A stretch of DNA of 64,000 bases. Origin: Cornus controversa (Eukaryota; Streptophyta; Magnoliopsida; Cornales; Cornaceae). Numbering within the stretch: the stretch's first letter is position 1; every line of letters begins with the position of its first letter. Below are positions 56,701 to 63,729 of the stretch, piece after piece. The notes below the pieces were generated by a model, which saw nothing but the letters and a program-made list of their open reading frames with translations, was not told where the DNA came from and searched no databases. A program made the translations under genes and the position numbers. Location: NCBI GenBank assembly GCA_026545225.1, contig CM048849.1, positions 7,280,041 to 7,344,040 of the forward strand. The letters are read 5' to 3'.

Positions 56701-59700
56701 GGGATAGAAATACGAGGTTTTTCCATAGGATGGCTAATGCTCATAAGAGATGCAATCACATTGGGAGGATCAAATGTAATGGAATTTTCTTGAAGAATAA
56801 GGAAGAAGTGGAGAGAGGCGTGACATCTTTTTATCAGCAGTTGTATAGGGAGACAGTGGATTGGAGACCCCTTCTAGGGGGTTTGGAGTTTGATATGATC
56901 TCTACAGGAGATAGGGACCGGTTGGAGAGACCTTTTGAGGAGGAAGAGGTGACATTTGTTTTACACTGCTGTCAGGGGGATAAAGCTCCGGGACCAGATG
57001 GGTTCTCTATAGCGTTCTTTCATAAGAACTGGGAGGTGGTGAAAAGGGATGTCTTGGCAACTATCTATGATTTCCATGCCCATGGAAAGTTCAAAAAGTC
57101 CATGAATGCTACTTTTATCGCTTTGATTCCGAAGAAGGGAGGAGCAGATGATCTACGGGATTTTAGGTCTATTAGCCTATTGGGGAGTATCTACAAAATT
57201 ATTGCCAAAATTCTTGCCTTAAGACTGAAGGAAGTGCTAAATGGAATTATTTTGGAATCGCAAAATGCTTTTGAGGAAGGGCGTCAAATCATGGACTCAG
57301 TTCTAGTGGTTAGCGAATGTGTGGATGCCCGATCCTACACTGGTGATCTGGGGATGGTTTGTAAGCTGGATGTGGAAAAAGCATATGACCATGTGTGCTG
57401 GGACTTCCTGATCTACCTCCTCGAGAGGATGGGGTTTGGGGAGAAATGGAGAGGTTGGATTAAATTTTGCATTTTCACACTGAGATTCTTGGTCTTGATC
57501 AATGATGTCCCTTCTGGTTTTTTCGGGAGTTCGAGAGGACTGAGGCAAGGGGATCCATTATCACCTTCAATCTTCATTATTGTAATGGAGGCCTTCAGCA
57601 GACTAATGAAGAGAGCTTGTGCTTTGGGCTACTACAGAGGCTTCAAAGTGGGGAGGAATATTGCTTGCCAAATGGAGGTGTCTCATTTGCTCTTTGCGGA
57701 CGACACTATTGTGTTCTGTAATGCTAATAGGAGACAGTTGAGATACCTGAGAGGAACACTCCTTTGTTTCCAGGCAGTTTCAGGTTTAAAGGTGAACTTT
57801 GGAAAAAGTGAGATTGTTCCTGTGGGGGAAGTGGAAGAAATCGATTCCATGGCAAATATCTTGGGGTGTAAAGTGGGTTCCTTTCCTTTGACTTATTTGG
57901 GTCTTCTGCTGGGGGTTAAGGCGAGGGGAACATCTATTTGGGATCCTGTGGTGCATCGGTTTGAGAGGAGGTTACTGGGTGGAAGAAACAGTACCTCTCA
58001 AAAGGAGGTAGAGTGACGCTGATAAAGAGCACGCTTTCGAATCTCCCTACCTATTTCATGTCTTTATTTCCTCTGCCGGTTTCTATGTTGAGAAGATTGA
58101 ATAGCCTACAGGGGAAGTTTTTGTGGGGTGGCATGGGAGAGGAGACTAAATATCACTTAGTAAGTTGGGATCAGAGTTGTCGTACTATTCAGAGAGGAGG
58201 GTTAGGGGTGCGGAAACTGAAGGTTTTCAATAAAGCCCTTTTAAGGAAGTGGCTATGGCTCTTTGGGATGAAGAGGGATAGATATTATTTGTCTTAAATA
58301 TGGAGAGGATAGAGGGGGATGGTGCTCCCTTATGTTGAGGACTCCAGTTGGGGTTGGTTTATGGAGGTATATTGCGAATGGGTGGAATGAATTCTCCAAA
58401 CACATTCGGTTTAGGGTGAGGGATGGTCAGTTTGTAAGTTTCTGGAACGATCATTGGTGTGGTGATAGACCACTTGGGATGCTTTTTCCGAGACTTGCCA
58501 GAATTACGCTGGATAAACAGAGTACGGTTGCTTAGTGCTATCATCTTGATGGCGGACGACTGGTCTGAGATATTCAGTTTGAGAGACTCTTACAAGATTG
58601 GGAGGTGGGGGAAATGACTGAGTTCTTAGCCTTTCTTTACCGACAGGTTGGTCCTGGGGTAGGGTGTGACGAGTTGGTATGGATCGGATCGAGCCATGGG
58701 AGATTCGAGGTTCGATCTTGTATAGGAGTTTGGTGAATTCCCATGGGTCTCTCTTTCCTTGGAAAGGAATCTGGCGCTCTAGAGCCCCCTTGAAGGTGGC
58801 TTTCTTTGTGTGGACGGCATCTATGGGGAGGATTCTGACCATAGATAATCTAAGAAAGATAGGACACATTTTTGACAAATCGGTGTTGTATGTGCAAGCG
58901 GGAGGAGGAAACAATTCATCATCTTCTTCTTTATTGCCCCAGAGAGGGGGGGATGGGATTTCCTTTGTGCTATTTTTGGAGTTCAGTGGGTTATACCTAA
59001 GTCGGTGGCGAGTTGCATTACAGCTTGGAATGGTTTTCGGGTGCGGCGTGATATTAGACGTTCTTGGAGGGTTGCCCCCCATTGCTTATGGAGGGCTTTA
59101 TGGACTGAGTGAAACAAGAGATCTTTTGAAGATGTTGAACAACCTTGGGGTGTTGTTAGATGCTCTGTGCTTAATTTTCTTTTCTTTTGGTCGGAGGGCT
59201 CCTTTTGTAATTCTTCGGAGTCCCTTCTGACTTATGTAGATAGCTTAAGGCTTTGATTTGCTGTTTGTGGGACGCGTCCCCCGTTTAGGCGCCTTTCTAT
59301 GACATTCTTATTTATCAACAAAAAAAAAAATCTTCAAGGTCGTCGTCATATTTACACTTTAACCTATCATTCTTTTTAAAACTTTATGAAAACTCCCTAA
59401 CGATACGACACGCGTGTTAGACACGTGTCCCCGGCATGTCTGTCTTGTGTCCAAAAATTAAAAAAAAAAAATCAAACACGTATTTTGGCATGTCTGATAC
59501 GTGTCAAGAAGTGTCTGACACAGATTCTTCGACCTTTTAGGCATGTCCGTGCTTCCTAATTGTTAATAAACATCATTTTTTATCAAAAAGGTCCAAAAGA
59601 GAAAAAAATTATATTGATAAAATAAAATAAAATTAAAGAGAGAAATTAAACAAGAAGATCAGAAGAATATAATGTGGTTCTACGGCCTACATCCACTGCA

Positions 59701-62700
59701 CACAAAGCCCAAAGGGCTACATCACTTTTATTGTATTCTCTAGGGGTGCACAAAAATCCGTCCAAACCGTAAAACCAAACCGGACCGGACAATTCGATCC
59801 AGGTTTTTTCACTGTCCGGTTCGGTCACGGTTCCAAAATTTTGGAACCGTTAAGTAACGGTCCGGTTACGGTTTCAGATCACTTAGGACCAGACCGAACT
59901 GGACCGGACCATTACTGTATATATATATATAAAATATAAATATAAAATATATTATACTTATAGTGTTCTACAGTTATACGAGTATTTAATTTGTACCAAA
60001 AAATAAATGCACTGCCTGCTCTTCTTTTACTTCTCGCGCACGGCCAATCAGGACATGTCCCTATACCTCACAGGCTCACACCTATGAGCCCCCCTATGCC
60101 TGTACTTAATAAATATATATAATATATATGCTACATGTCCCTATACCTCACAGGCTCACACCTATGAGCCCCCTATGCCTGTACTTAATAAATATATATA
60201 ATATATATGCTAGCCTGCTAGGACATGACTTATAAATAATATATGGTTGAGTTGAGAATCATCACCTGCTCTTGAACAGTTATATGCACTATGCAGTTTG
60301 CACCTGTGCCATGAATTATATTGCATTAATTATATATATATATACACTAATTGAGCACCATCTAGTCTAGGCTTGAAAATTTGAAATTGGTGAACCGTTG
60401 AACCGAACCGGACCAAACCGGTTCTTCGCGGTTCGGTCCGGTCCGATTCCATACGGTCAGACGGTTCGGTCCGGTTCCATTTTTAGTGGAACCGGATCAT
60501 ACGGTTTGGTTCCAAAAAAGATCAAAATCGGACCGAACCGGACCGTGTGCACCCCTAGTATTCTCTCTTAGTTTTGTTTACAATGACCACCTCTATTTAT
60601 AGGTAAAAGAATACATGTGATAAATATGAAAAATACATTAATGGAAGATTCGTAAAATCAATCCCATAAATCACTCCAATAATATATTCTCCAACACCCC
60701 CCCCTCAAGTTGGTACACGGAGATTTTAACTCAAGTGTCCAACTTGAAACTAAATACGAAGTTTTGGAAGATCTGAGTCGAGTTGATCCTAAGATCCGAG
60801 ATGAGTTGATCTGGAAATCTAAGACGAGTTAATCTGAAGATCCGAGACGAATTTATCTTGAGATCCAAGACGAGTTGATCCGGAGATCCAAGATAAGTTG
60901 ATCCGAAAATCCGAGACGAGTTGATCCTAGGATCTGAGACGAGTTAATTTGAAAATCCAAGATGAATCTAGAGTAGGGTATGATAACCTGCTATGATACT
61001 ATGTTGATAAAATAAAATTAATTAAAGAGATAAATTAAACAAAAAGAATATAATGTGGTTCCACTACGGCCTACATCCACTGCACACAAAGCCCAAAGGG
61101 CTATATCACTTTTATTGTATTTTCTCTTAGTTTTGTTTACAATAACCACCTCTATTTATAGGTGAAAGAATACACGTGATAAATATGAAAAATACATTAA
61201 TGGAAGATTTGTAAAATCAATCCCATAAATCACTCCAATAATATATTCTCCAACACCCCCCTCAAGTTGGTACACGGAGATTTTAACTCAAGTGTCCAAC
61301 TTGAAACTAAATACGAAGTTTTGGGAGATCCGAGTAGAGTTGATCCTATTATCTGAGACGAGTTGATCTGGAGATCCAAGCAGAGTTAATCTGAAGATCC
61401 GAGACGAGTTGATCCTGAAATCCGAGAAGAGTTGATCCGAAGATCCGAGACGAGGTGATCCTAAGATCCGAGACGAGTTAATCTAAAGATCCAAGAGTAG
61501 GGTATGATAACTTGCTATGATACCATGTTGACAAAATAAAATTAAATTAAAGAGAGAAATTAAACAAAAAGAATATAATGTGGTTCCACTACGGCCTACA
61601 TCCACTGCACACAAAGCCCAAAGGGCTACATCACTTTTATTGTATTTTCTCTTAGTTTTGTTAACAATGACCACCTCTATTTATAGGTGAAAGAATACAC
61701 GTGATAAATTGGAAAATACATTAATGGAAGATTCCTAAAATCAATCTCATAAATCACTCCAATTATATATTCTCCAACAAATTATATTAAACAAAATGAG
61801 ATAGCTAGATGTCTGAGTACAATCAAGTAAAAGAAAAAAGATGAATGATTTCATTAAAAGCTTATTTCAGACAACCAGACAAAAAGATCTATACCAGTAA
61901 GACGGAGTGGTGATATGCAATGAAGATCACCGGATGTATTAGAGACAAGGTTCAAACAAAAAGGTGCTATAAAGATGAGAGAAAAAACAGAAGGAACATG
62001 CATTCAGGATATGAAACTATTTTATAAAATGGAATTGATATAATAAAAAGACTCAGAGCTTTGTTATGTTGTGCTAAACTGTGACTGAGCAAAGGTGATT
62101 ATTCTCACGAATCTCACCTAACACCGTCATGTTGTGTACGTCCTGATCGCAAGGTCAAGATGTATCCCAAAAGGGGCAACAAGGGTGGCTTGCTTCTCTT
62201 TGGGCCGTCCATGGGATAGGATCCCTGGTCTAAGAGAGGATAGTATACTACTGTCAACCCCACTCGGTTAATAGAAGGATTAACACGAGACCCTTAGATT
62301 GACACCTTAGGGTGCATTCCTTATGTAACACTTTTCCCTAATTTGCAACTTACAAGGTTTAGTTGGAATCAAATAAATAGAAAATCTGACGAGGAGAGGA
62401 ATCATTATATGGATTTTGAACTTATTAATAGCAAGAATCTGATGGCAATAAACAAAGCCAACTTATCAAATTAAAATTTGCTATGCTTAACTAGACACTC
62501 GATCATAAACAGTCAAGACCCTTGAGGCTCAAAAGAGTTTCTGAACCTTTTTAAAGAACATACTGCTAGCCACGACTCACAGAAACTCTGGATTAGCAAG
62601 AAGGGCGGCCCAAAAGTATGGTTCGCTTAGCCAGCTTGGTGCGGGAAAGATTAGAAGGATGTACAAACTTTCGAACTAACGGAGGCCTTGTTTCGGACTA

Positions 62701-63729
62701 GCTAGAAATATAATGCATATAGAAATATTGTTTAGACTCGTTACCAGGCAAAGATAAAAATACAAAAAAAATAAAAAAAATGCAGAAGGTTATTACCAAG
62801 AGAATATTGCTCGACTTAGCAAAACAAAAAAGAAAAAAAATATTGCTCGACTTCATCACCAGGCAAAGAAAAGCTTTGCAAATATCACTAAACTCCTCCA
62901 AAAATTCACTTTAGCTTGCAACATATTTTATCCAGAAGGCTATTATATATGATTTTCGTATCTTATAAAATCTGACAGATCACAAAGAAAATCCAACTTA
63001 CAAACCTCAAATTCTACGGTTGTTATGCAAACTACCATTTCTGGACAGTTACAACATAATCATGCGAGGCCAAAAAGAACATACAACGGACATACTGATT
63101 CACAAAAAGTGAGGAATCTATGACTGAACCAACCAAAAAACACTAGATGCAATAACAATTTTAGGCAATCACAGAGTACAAATGCAACAACCAAAATCGA
63201 GTGAATATGTCAAATGAATGCCAAAGGGATGTGATGTATGCATGGCTTCTTAGTCAGCATCCCCTACTTTGTTGCATCAAATTACATATCAAACAGAAAC
63301 AGCTGGCACATTTTTATTCAATACACATGTATCTGGGGTTCTGGCCAAGAAAGAGAGTGCTTGAGATAGATGTTAGATATCTAAGACAGACAAAGAATGC
63401 ATACTCATGCATCAGTGGTTATAAGAAGATGGGAACAGGATAGATATGCAAACCTTTTGAGAAGCAGTTTGAAACCTACGGAAATAGTTCAGCAACTCCT
63501 CCCTCCTCAATTCATCATCATATGCTTTTCGCTTGAAGGAATCAAGTAGAACCTAGAAAAAGGTATCCTAGCTCATAGACAGGCATGAAAACCAAATAAT
63601 AGAAAGAAATATCTTTAAATGGATAAAAATGGAAGTCAAAAGGTTTACCTCGTATGCGTTTTGAAGCTTCTTAAAAGCTTCAGCAGCCTTTTCATTACCC
63701 ATATTTTTATCAGGATGGACCAGCATTGC
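35393..63729 (-). CDS. J-domain protein with C-terminal Jiv90-type domain (six 3' exons)
   Basis: This is an Hsp40-type co-chaperone; J domains stimulate Hsp70 ATPase through the HPD motif. Joined exons give 275 residues plus stop: J-domain end ([16 protein letters not shown], then [15 protein letters not shown]), a linker ([10 protein letters not shown]), a Jiv90-type domain with CRKC and CQDC zinc-type pairs, [17 protein letters not shown] and [18 protein letters not shown], a region [15 protein letters not shown], a Gly-Ser run and the basic end [10 protein letters not shown]. Every junction is GT-AG and phase 0, with no stop. From memory, plant homologues (for example the Arabidopsis At1g79030 type) have about 500-560 residues, so about half lies beyond 64000. 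Introns are 96, 16,865, 183, 8,261 and 2,104 bp. The preserved frame argues for a working gene. Confidence 0.92.
36340..36440. repeat. (CT)n and (TA)n microsatellites in intron
   Basis: A (CT)n run at about 36349-36370 and a (TA)n run at about 36421-36433 lie in the 2.1-kb intron. The rest of this intron (35720-37823) is AT-rich, apart from the items at 36480-36715 and 36786-37010. Confidence 0.85.
36480..36715 (+). other. Possible 5' exon-like segment, plus strand, in intron
   Basis: A CT-rich leader-like stretch follows TATATA-type sequence and ends CTACCTG-ATGGATCTGAG-GTAAGAACC, an ATG with four codons and a strong donor site. This is how a short first exon of a plant gene looks. No continuing exon was found on the plus strand, so it may be chance or a captured promoter fragment. 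Confidence 0.25.
36786..37010. repeat. GC-rich hairpin cluster with CCGGT words
   Basis: GGCCGATTCT (36795-36804) pairs perfectly with 36809-36818 around a 4-base loop. It is followed by GCCGGTTCT-CTA-AGAACCAGCCG, an ACTGG/CCAGT-CTCAC/GTGAG pair and GAACCAGCCGG...CCTGGCCGGTTC. Four hairpins in 225 bp stand out in AT-rich intron sequence. It may be a degenerate MITE; no clear terminal repeat was found. Confidence 0.5.
37824..37895 (-). CDS. J-protein gene, exon 5 of the visible six
   Basis: 24 codons, [20 protein letters not shown] then YICQ, lie between acceptor TTTGCAG and donor GTAAAG. They belong to the Jiv90-type domain; the Cys in YVC and in YICQ are family-conserved positions. Confidence 0.93.
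38241..40600 (+). pseudogene. LINE-B ORF1 (DUF4283-type) remnant
   Basis: It starts [20 protein letters not shown] at 38241. The DUF4283-like region follows ([36 protein letters not shown]), then frame changes near 38570 and later. [10 protein letters not shown] and [19 protein letters not shown] match the equivalent text of LINE-C ORF1. Plant L1 ORF1 proteins bind the element RNA. The C-terminal Lys/Arg-rich part (39032-39529) and an acidic tail (39741-40286) are in other frames. Non-functional. Confidence 0.8.
40618..43038 (+). pseudogene. LINE-B ORF2: endonuclease, deleted RT, zf-RVT
   Basis: The endonuclease runs 40618-41490 in one frame ([67 protein letters not shown]) with one TGA at about 40848. 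After KRLKEDVKK the text jumps to [23 protein letters not shown] has about 115 residues between. After [11 protein letters not shown] it jumps to [10 protein letters not shown], which removes all RT catalytic blocks. The tail ([21 protein letters not shown], zf-RVT near 42580-42740) is frameshifted. Confidence 0.88.
43260..44720 (-). mobile_element. Degenerate RTE-type LINE remnant
   Basis: On the minus strand near 43515-43620 the text reads [17 protein letters not shown], a stop, then [11 protein letters not shown]. Plant RTE-clade LINEs have KFYKT.IRP.MLYG.ECW and KM.VAEMRML here. Weaker RT text appears at higher coordinates up to about 44720. LINE-D is inserted in it (43819-44221). No ends could be fixed. 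Confidence 0.65.
43819..44221 (-). mobile_element. LINE-D: short 5'-truncated L1-like insertion
   Basis: A 403-bp minus-strand element is flanked by TTCATTATATTACATTT (43802-43818) and TTCATTATGTTACATTT (44222-44238), 16 of 17 identical. The minus-strand frame 43891-44187 reads [33 protein letters not shown] and [20 protein letters not shown], the C-terminus of ORF2 as in LINE-B. The short A-rich tail is at the low-coordinate end. Length shows strong 5' truncation. Confidence 0.92.
44724..44815 (-). mobile_element. LINE 3' tail fragment
   Basis: The sequence (T7, AAGTAAAATTTTATAAAAG, ACACTCGAAAGGGAAGC, ACTCCCAAGAGAATACAC) is the minus-strand 3' end of an L1-like LINE, comparable with the LINE-B end (GCACTCAAGAGGGGAGCGCTCCC in reverse complement). 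No target duplication was identified. The stretch 44816-45421 holds only AT-rich sequence. Confidence 0.6.
45431..45582. mobile_element. MULE-type MITE, 152 bp
   Basis: A perfect 9-bp duplication TACTAGCTC (45422-45430 and 45583-45591) flanks the element. It has inverted ends of about 50 bp (ATTATTAGGTAGTCC(A/C)GGG... with CCAATAG.A.C inside). A 9-bp duplication with long inverted repeats is typical of Mutator-like elements. It is non-coding and GC-rich in the centre. The stretch 45592-46156 shows nothing else. Confidence 0.88.
46157..46243 (-). CDS. J-protein gene, exon 4 of the visible six
   Basis: 29 codons, [20 protein letters not shown] then PFFFGILQK, between acceptor TTGAAG and donor GTATGA. 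The first codons supply the last Cys of the second CxxC pair of the Jiv90-type domain. Confidence 0.93.
46427..46588 (-). CDS. J-protein gene, exon 3 of the visible six
   Basis: 54 codons from [11 protein letters not shown] to QARWCQ, between acceptor TGTCCAG and donor GTTATC. Contains [20 protein letters not shown], the start of the Jiv90-type domain with the first CxxC pair. The neighbouring 16.9-kb intron begins at 46589. Confidence 0.93.
46589..47660. other. Intron sequence without recognised elements
   Basis: AT-rich unique-looking sequence at the 3' end of the 16.9-kb intron. The open frames here (for example 46761-47018) do not resemble known proteins. Confidence 0.5.
47922..48170 (+). 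repeat. Copia-3 5' LTR
   Basis: 249 bp from TGTTAACGAATCC to ...ATTCATTTACA. It carries GCTATAAAATCTG (a TATA-like box near 47993-48010) and a second TATATAT region near 48110-48125. Confidence 0.93.
48171..48185 (+). other. Copia-3 primer binding site
   Basis: TGGTATCAGAGCAAT begins exactly after the 5' LTR. It is the canonical plant initiator-Met tRNA complement, unmutated. Confidence 0.95.
48338..49491 (+). pseudogene. Copia-3 gag (frameshifted)
   Basis: The likely start is M at 48338 ([13 protein letters not shown]). The N-terminal [20 protein letters not shown] and the UBN2-type core ([39 protein letters not shown]) are intact. A frameshift near 48880 moves the reading to [20 protein letters not shown]. 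The zinc knuckle [14 protein letters not shown] at about 49138-49180 keeps its CX2CX4HX4C pattern but lacks the usual Gly. The frame ends in TGA at 49489-49491, where the protease Asp motif would be expected and is not readable. Confidence 0.9.
49575..52761 (+). pseudogene. Copia-3 pol: integrase, RT, RNase H (broken)
   Basis: 49575-50468 gives the integrase with HHCC ([22 protein letters not shown]), then VHTNVWGPS, where the first catalytic Asp is Asn, and [11 protein letters not shown] with the second Asp. A shift follows near 50360. [22 protein letters not shown], a stop at about 51541, [28 protein letters not shown] and [11 protein letters not shown]. RNase H: 51897-52388 and 52372-52761 overlap by a frameshift ([30 protein letters not shown]). 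It ends [12 protein letters not shown] at the purine tract. Confidence 0.92.
52760..52768 (+). other. Copia-3 polypurine tract
   Basis: GAGGGGGAG is followed directly by the 3' LTR TGTTAACG. Confidence 0.9.
52769..53016 (+). repeat. Copia-3 3' LTR
   Basis: 248 bp, a close copy of 47922-48170, ending ATTTACA before the duplication AAATA. The LINE-C target duplication begins only 7 bp after that. Confidence 0.93.
53216..55532 (+). pseudogene. LINE-C ORF1 (DUF4283-type), frameshifted
   Basis: It starts [20 protein letters not shown] at 53216. A stop at about 53336 and a shift near 53400 precede [14 protein letters not shown] and [30 protein letters not shown] and [20 protein letters not shown] text, the DUF4283 region of plant L1 ORF1. 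Basic text follows, a TAG at 54788-54790, then a stretch with [20 protein letters not shown] that matches LINE-B (39741-40286), and an acidic end. The product would bind element RNA. Confidence 0.85.
55629..59230 (+). pseudogene. LINE-C ORF2: endonuclease-RT-zf-RVT
   Basis: From M at 55629 to 58016 everything is in one frame except two stops: TGA at 56067 (where LINE-B has Arg) and TAG at about 56184 (where LINE-B has Trp). Endonuclease: [106 protein letters not shown] and the catalytic [10 protein letters not shown] are all present. A one-base shift near 57980 moves to [17 protein letters not shown]. The zf-RVT end near 58780-58970 ([16 protein letters not shown]) has more shifts. Confidence 0.93.
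59741..60557. mobile_element. hAT-type MITE, 817 bp
   Basis: A perfect 8-bp duplication GTATTCTC (59733-59740 and 60558-60565) flanks it. The terminal inverted repeat TAGGGGTGCACA is identical for 12 bp. Both ends are dense in CGGACCGG/CCGGTTCGG words in both orientations. The 8-bp duplication and short TIR are typical of hAT elements. It is non-coding and inserted in TRIM LTR copy A. Confidence 0.95.
60053..60211. repeat. Tandem duplication of an 80-bp unit in the hAT MITE
   Basis: 60053-60132 and 60133-60211 are identical except for one C in a C-run. The unit starts ACATGTCCCTATACC and ends in TATATAATATATATGCT. The near identity indicates a recent duplication. Confidence 0.95.
60770..60965 (-). 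repeat. 23-bp minisatellite in TRIM internal region 1
   Basis: About 8.5 units of consensus GATCCGAGACGAGTTGATC(C/T) plus 3-4 bases, with starts at 60770, 60793, 60816 and so on. No coding pattern. Confidence 0.92.
61002..61255 (-). repeat. TRIM LTR copy B
   Basis: 254 bp, TGTTGATAAAATAAAATT to ATATTCTCCAACA in plus orientation. On the minus strand it carries CCTATAAATAGAGG, a good TATA box. Confidence 0.92.
61328..61497 (-). repeat. 23-bp minisatellite in TRIM internal region 2
   Basis: About seven units of the same GATCCGAGACGAGTTGATC type as 60770-60965, one or two units shorter. This accounts for the different lengths of the two internal regions. Confidence 0.9.
61526..61779 (-). repeat. 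TRIM LTR copy C
   Basis: 254 bp, TGTTGACAAAATAAAATT to ATATTCTCCAACA, followed by the target duplication AATTA. TATA box on the minus strand near 61673-61686. Next to it on the left is the primer site (minus TGGTATCATAGCA). Confidence 0.92.
61785..63453. other. Intron sequence without recognised elements
   Basis: First part of the 16.9-kb intron of the J-protein gene, ending at donor GTTTGC (63453). 62080-62330 and 62500-62700 are richer in GC than the surroundings but match nothing I recognise. AATATTGCTCGACTT occurs twice (62803-62817, 62838-62852). Confidence 0.5.
63454..63552 (-). CDS. J-protein gene, exon 2 of the visible six
   Basis: 33 codons, [20 protein letters not shown] then [13 protein letters not shown], between acceptor TTTCTAG and donor GTTTGC. 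Supplies J-domain helix IV and the charged linker after it. The upstream intron is only 96 bp. Confidence 0.93.
63649..63729 (-). CDS. J-protein gene, exon 1 of the visible six (HPD motif)
   Basis: 27 codons, [20 protein letters not shown] then KLQNAYE, between acceptor GTTGTCAG and donor GTAAAC. Contains HPD, required for Hsp70 stimulation in this family. The sequence 63730-64000 is intron; the next upstream exon is outside the window. Confidence 0.93.

Larger units (their letters stand above)
53041..59325 (+). mobile_element. LINE-C: nearly full-length L1-like LINE
   Basis: A 6.3-kb non-LTR element lies between AAAAATCTTCAA at 53029-53040 and its copy at 59326-59337, preceded by poly(A). 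It has a 5' UTR of about 175 bp, ORF1 (53216 to about 55532) and ORF2 (55629 to about 59230), then a short 3' UTR with GGGACGCGTCCCCCGTTTAGGC. Inserted just 3' of copia-3. ORF2 is unusually well preserved for this window. Antisense to the host gene. Confidence 0.93.
47661..59560. mobile_element. TIR element hosting copia-3 and LINE-C
   Basis: The left end CTAAGAAGCACGG and the reverse complement of the right end ATTAGGAAGCACGG form a terminal inverted repeat. Both arms are rich in GACACG/ACACGTGTC-type subterminal words. TGTCAAT before the left end and TGTTAAT after the right end fit an old 7-8-bp duplication. Its own sequence is only about 260 + 235 bp, and it ends around the nested elements. 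Plant genomes carry many repeats with AAGCACGGACACG ends, so it is probably an old non-autonomous element. Confidence 0.6.
59612..60696 (-). repeat. TRIM LTR copy A, split by a hAT MITE
   Basis: The copy starts TATTGATAA (mutated TGTTGATAA) and ends CTCCAACA. Between 59741 and 60557, plus one 8-bp duplication, lies the MITE. Confidence 0.9.
59612..61779 (-). mobile_element. TRIM with three LTRs and two internal regions
   Basis: LTR-like copies are 59612-60696 (about 260 bp once the hAT MITE is removed), 61002-61255 and 61526-61779. Internal regions are 60697-61001 (305 bp) and 61256-61525 (270 bp). The outer target duplication AATTA is perfect (59607-59611 and 61780-61784). On the minus strand each LTR starts TGTTGGAGAATAT. 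TGGTATCATAGCA (primer site) follows an LTR, and a purine tract precedes an LTR at 60697 and 61256. No protein is encoded. Small size, primer site and tract define a terminal-repeat retrotransposon in miniature; the LTR-internal-LTR-internal-LTR form indicates unequal recombination. Confidence 0.92.

Noticed and set aside
56220..58016. 598-codon open frame as a possible host gene
   Set aside because: It has L1-type RT blocks ([18 protein letters not shown]), is continuous with the endonuclease upstream and lies within LINE boundaries set by a target duplication and poly(A).
60770..61497. CRISPR-like regular repeats
   Set aside because: Units of 23 bp follow each other without unique spacers and sit in a plant TRIM; they are a minisatellite.
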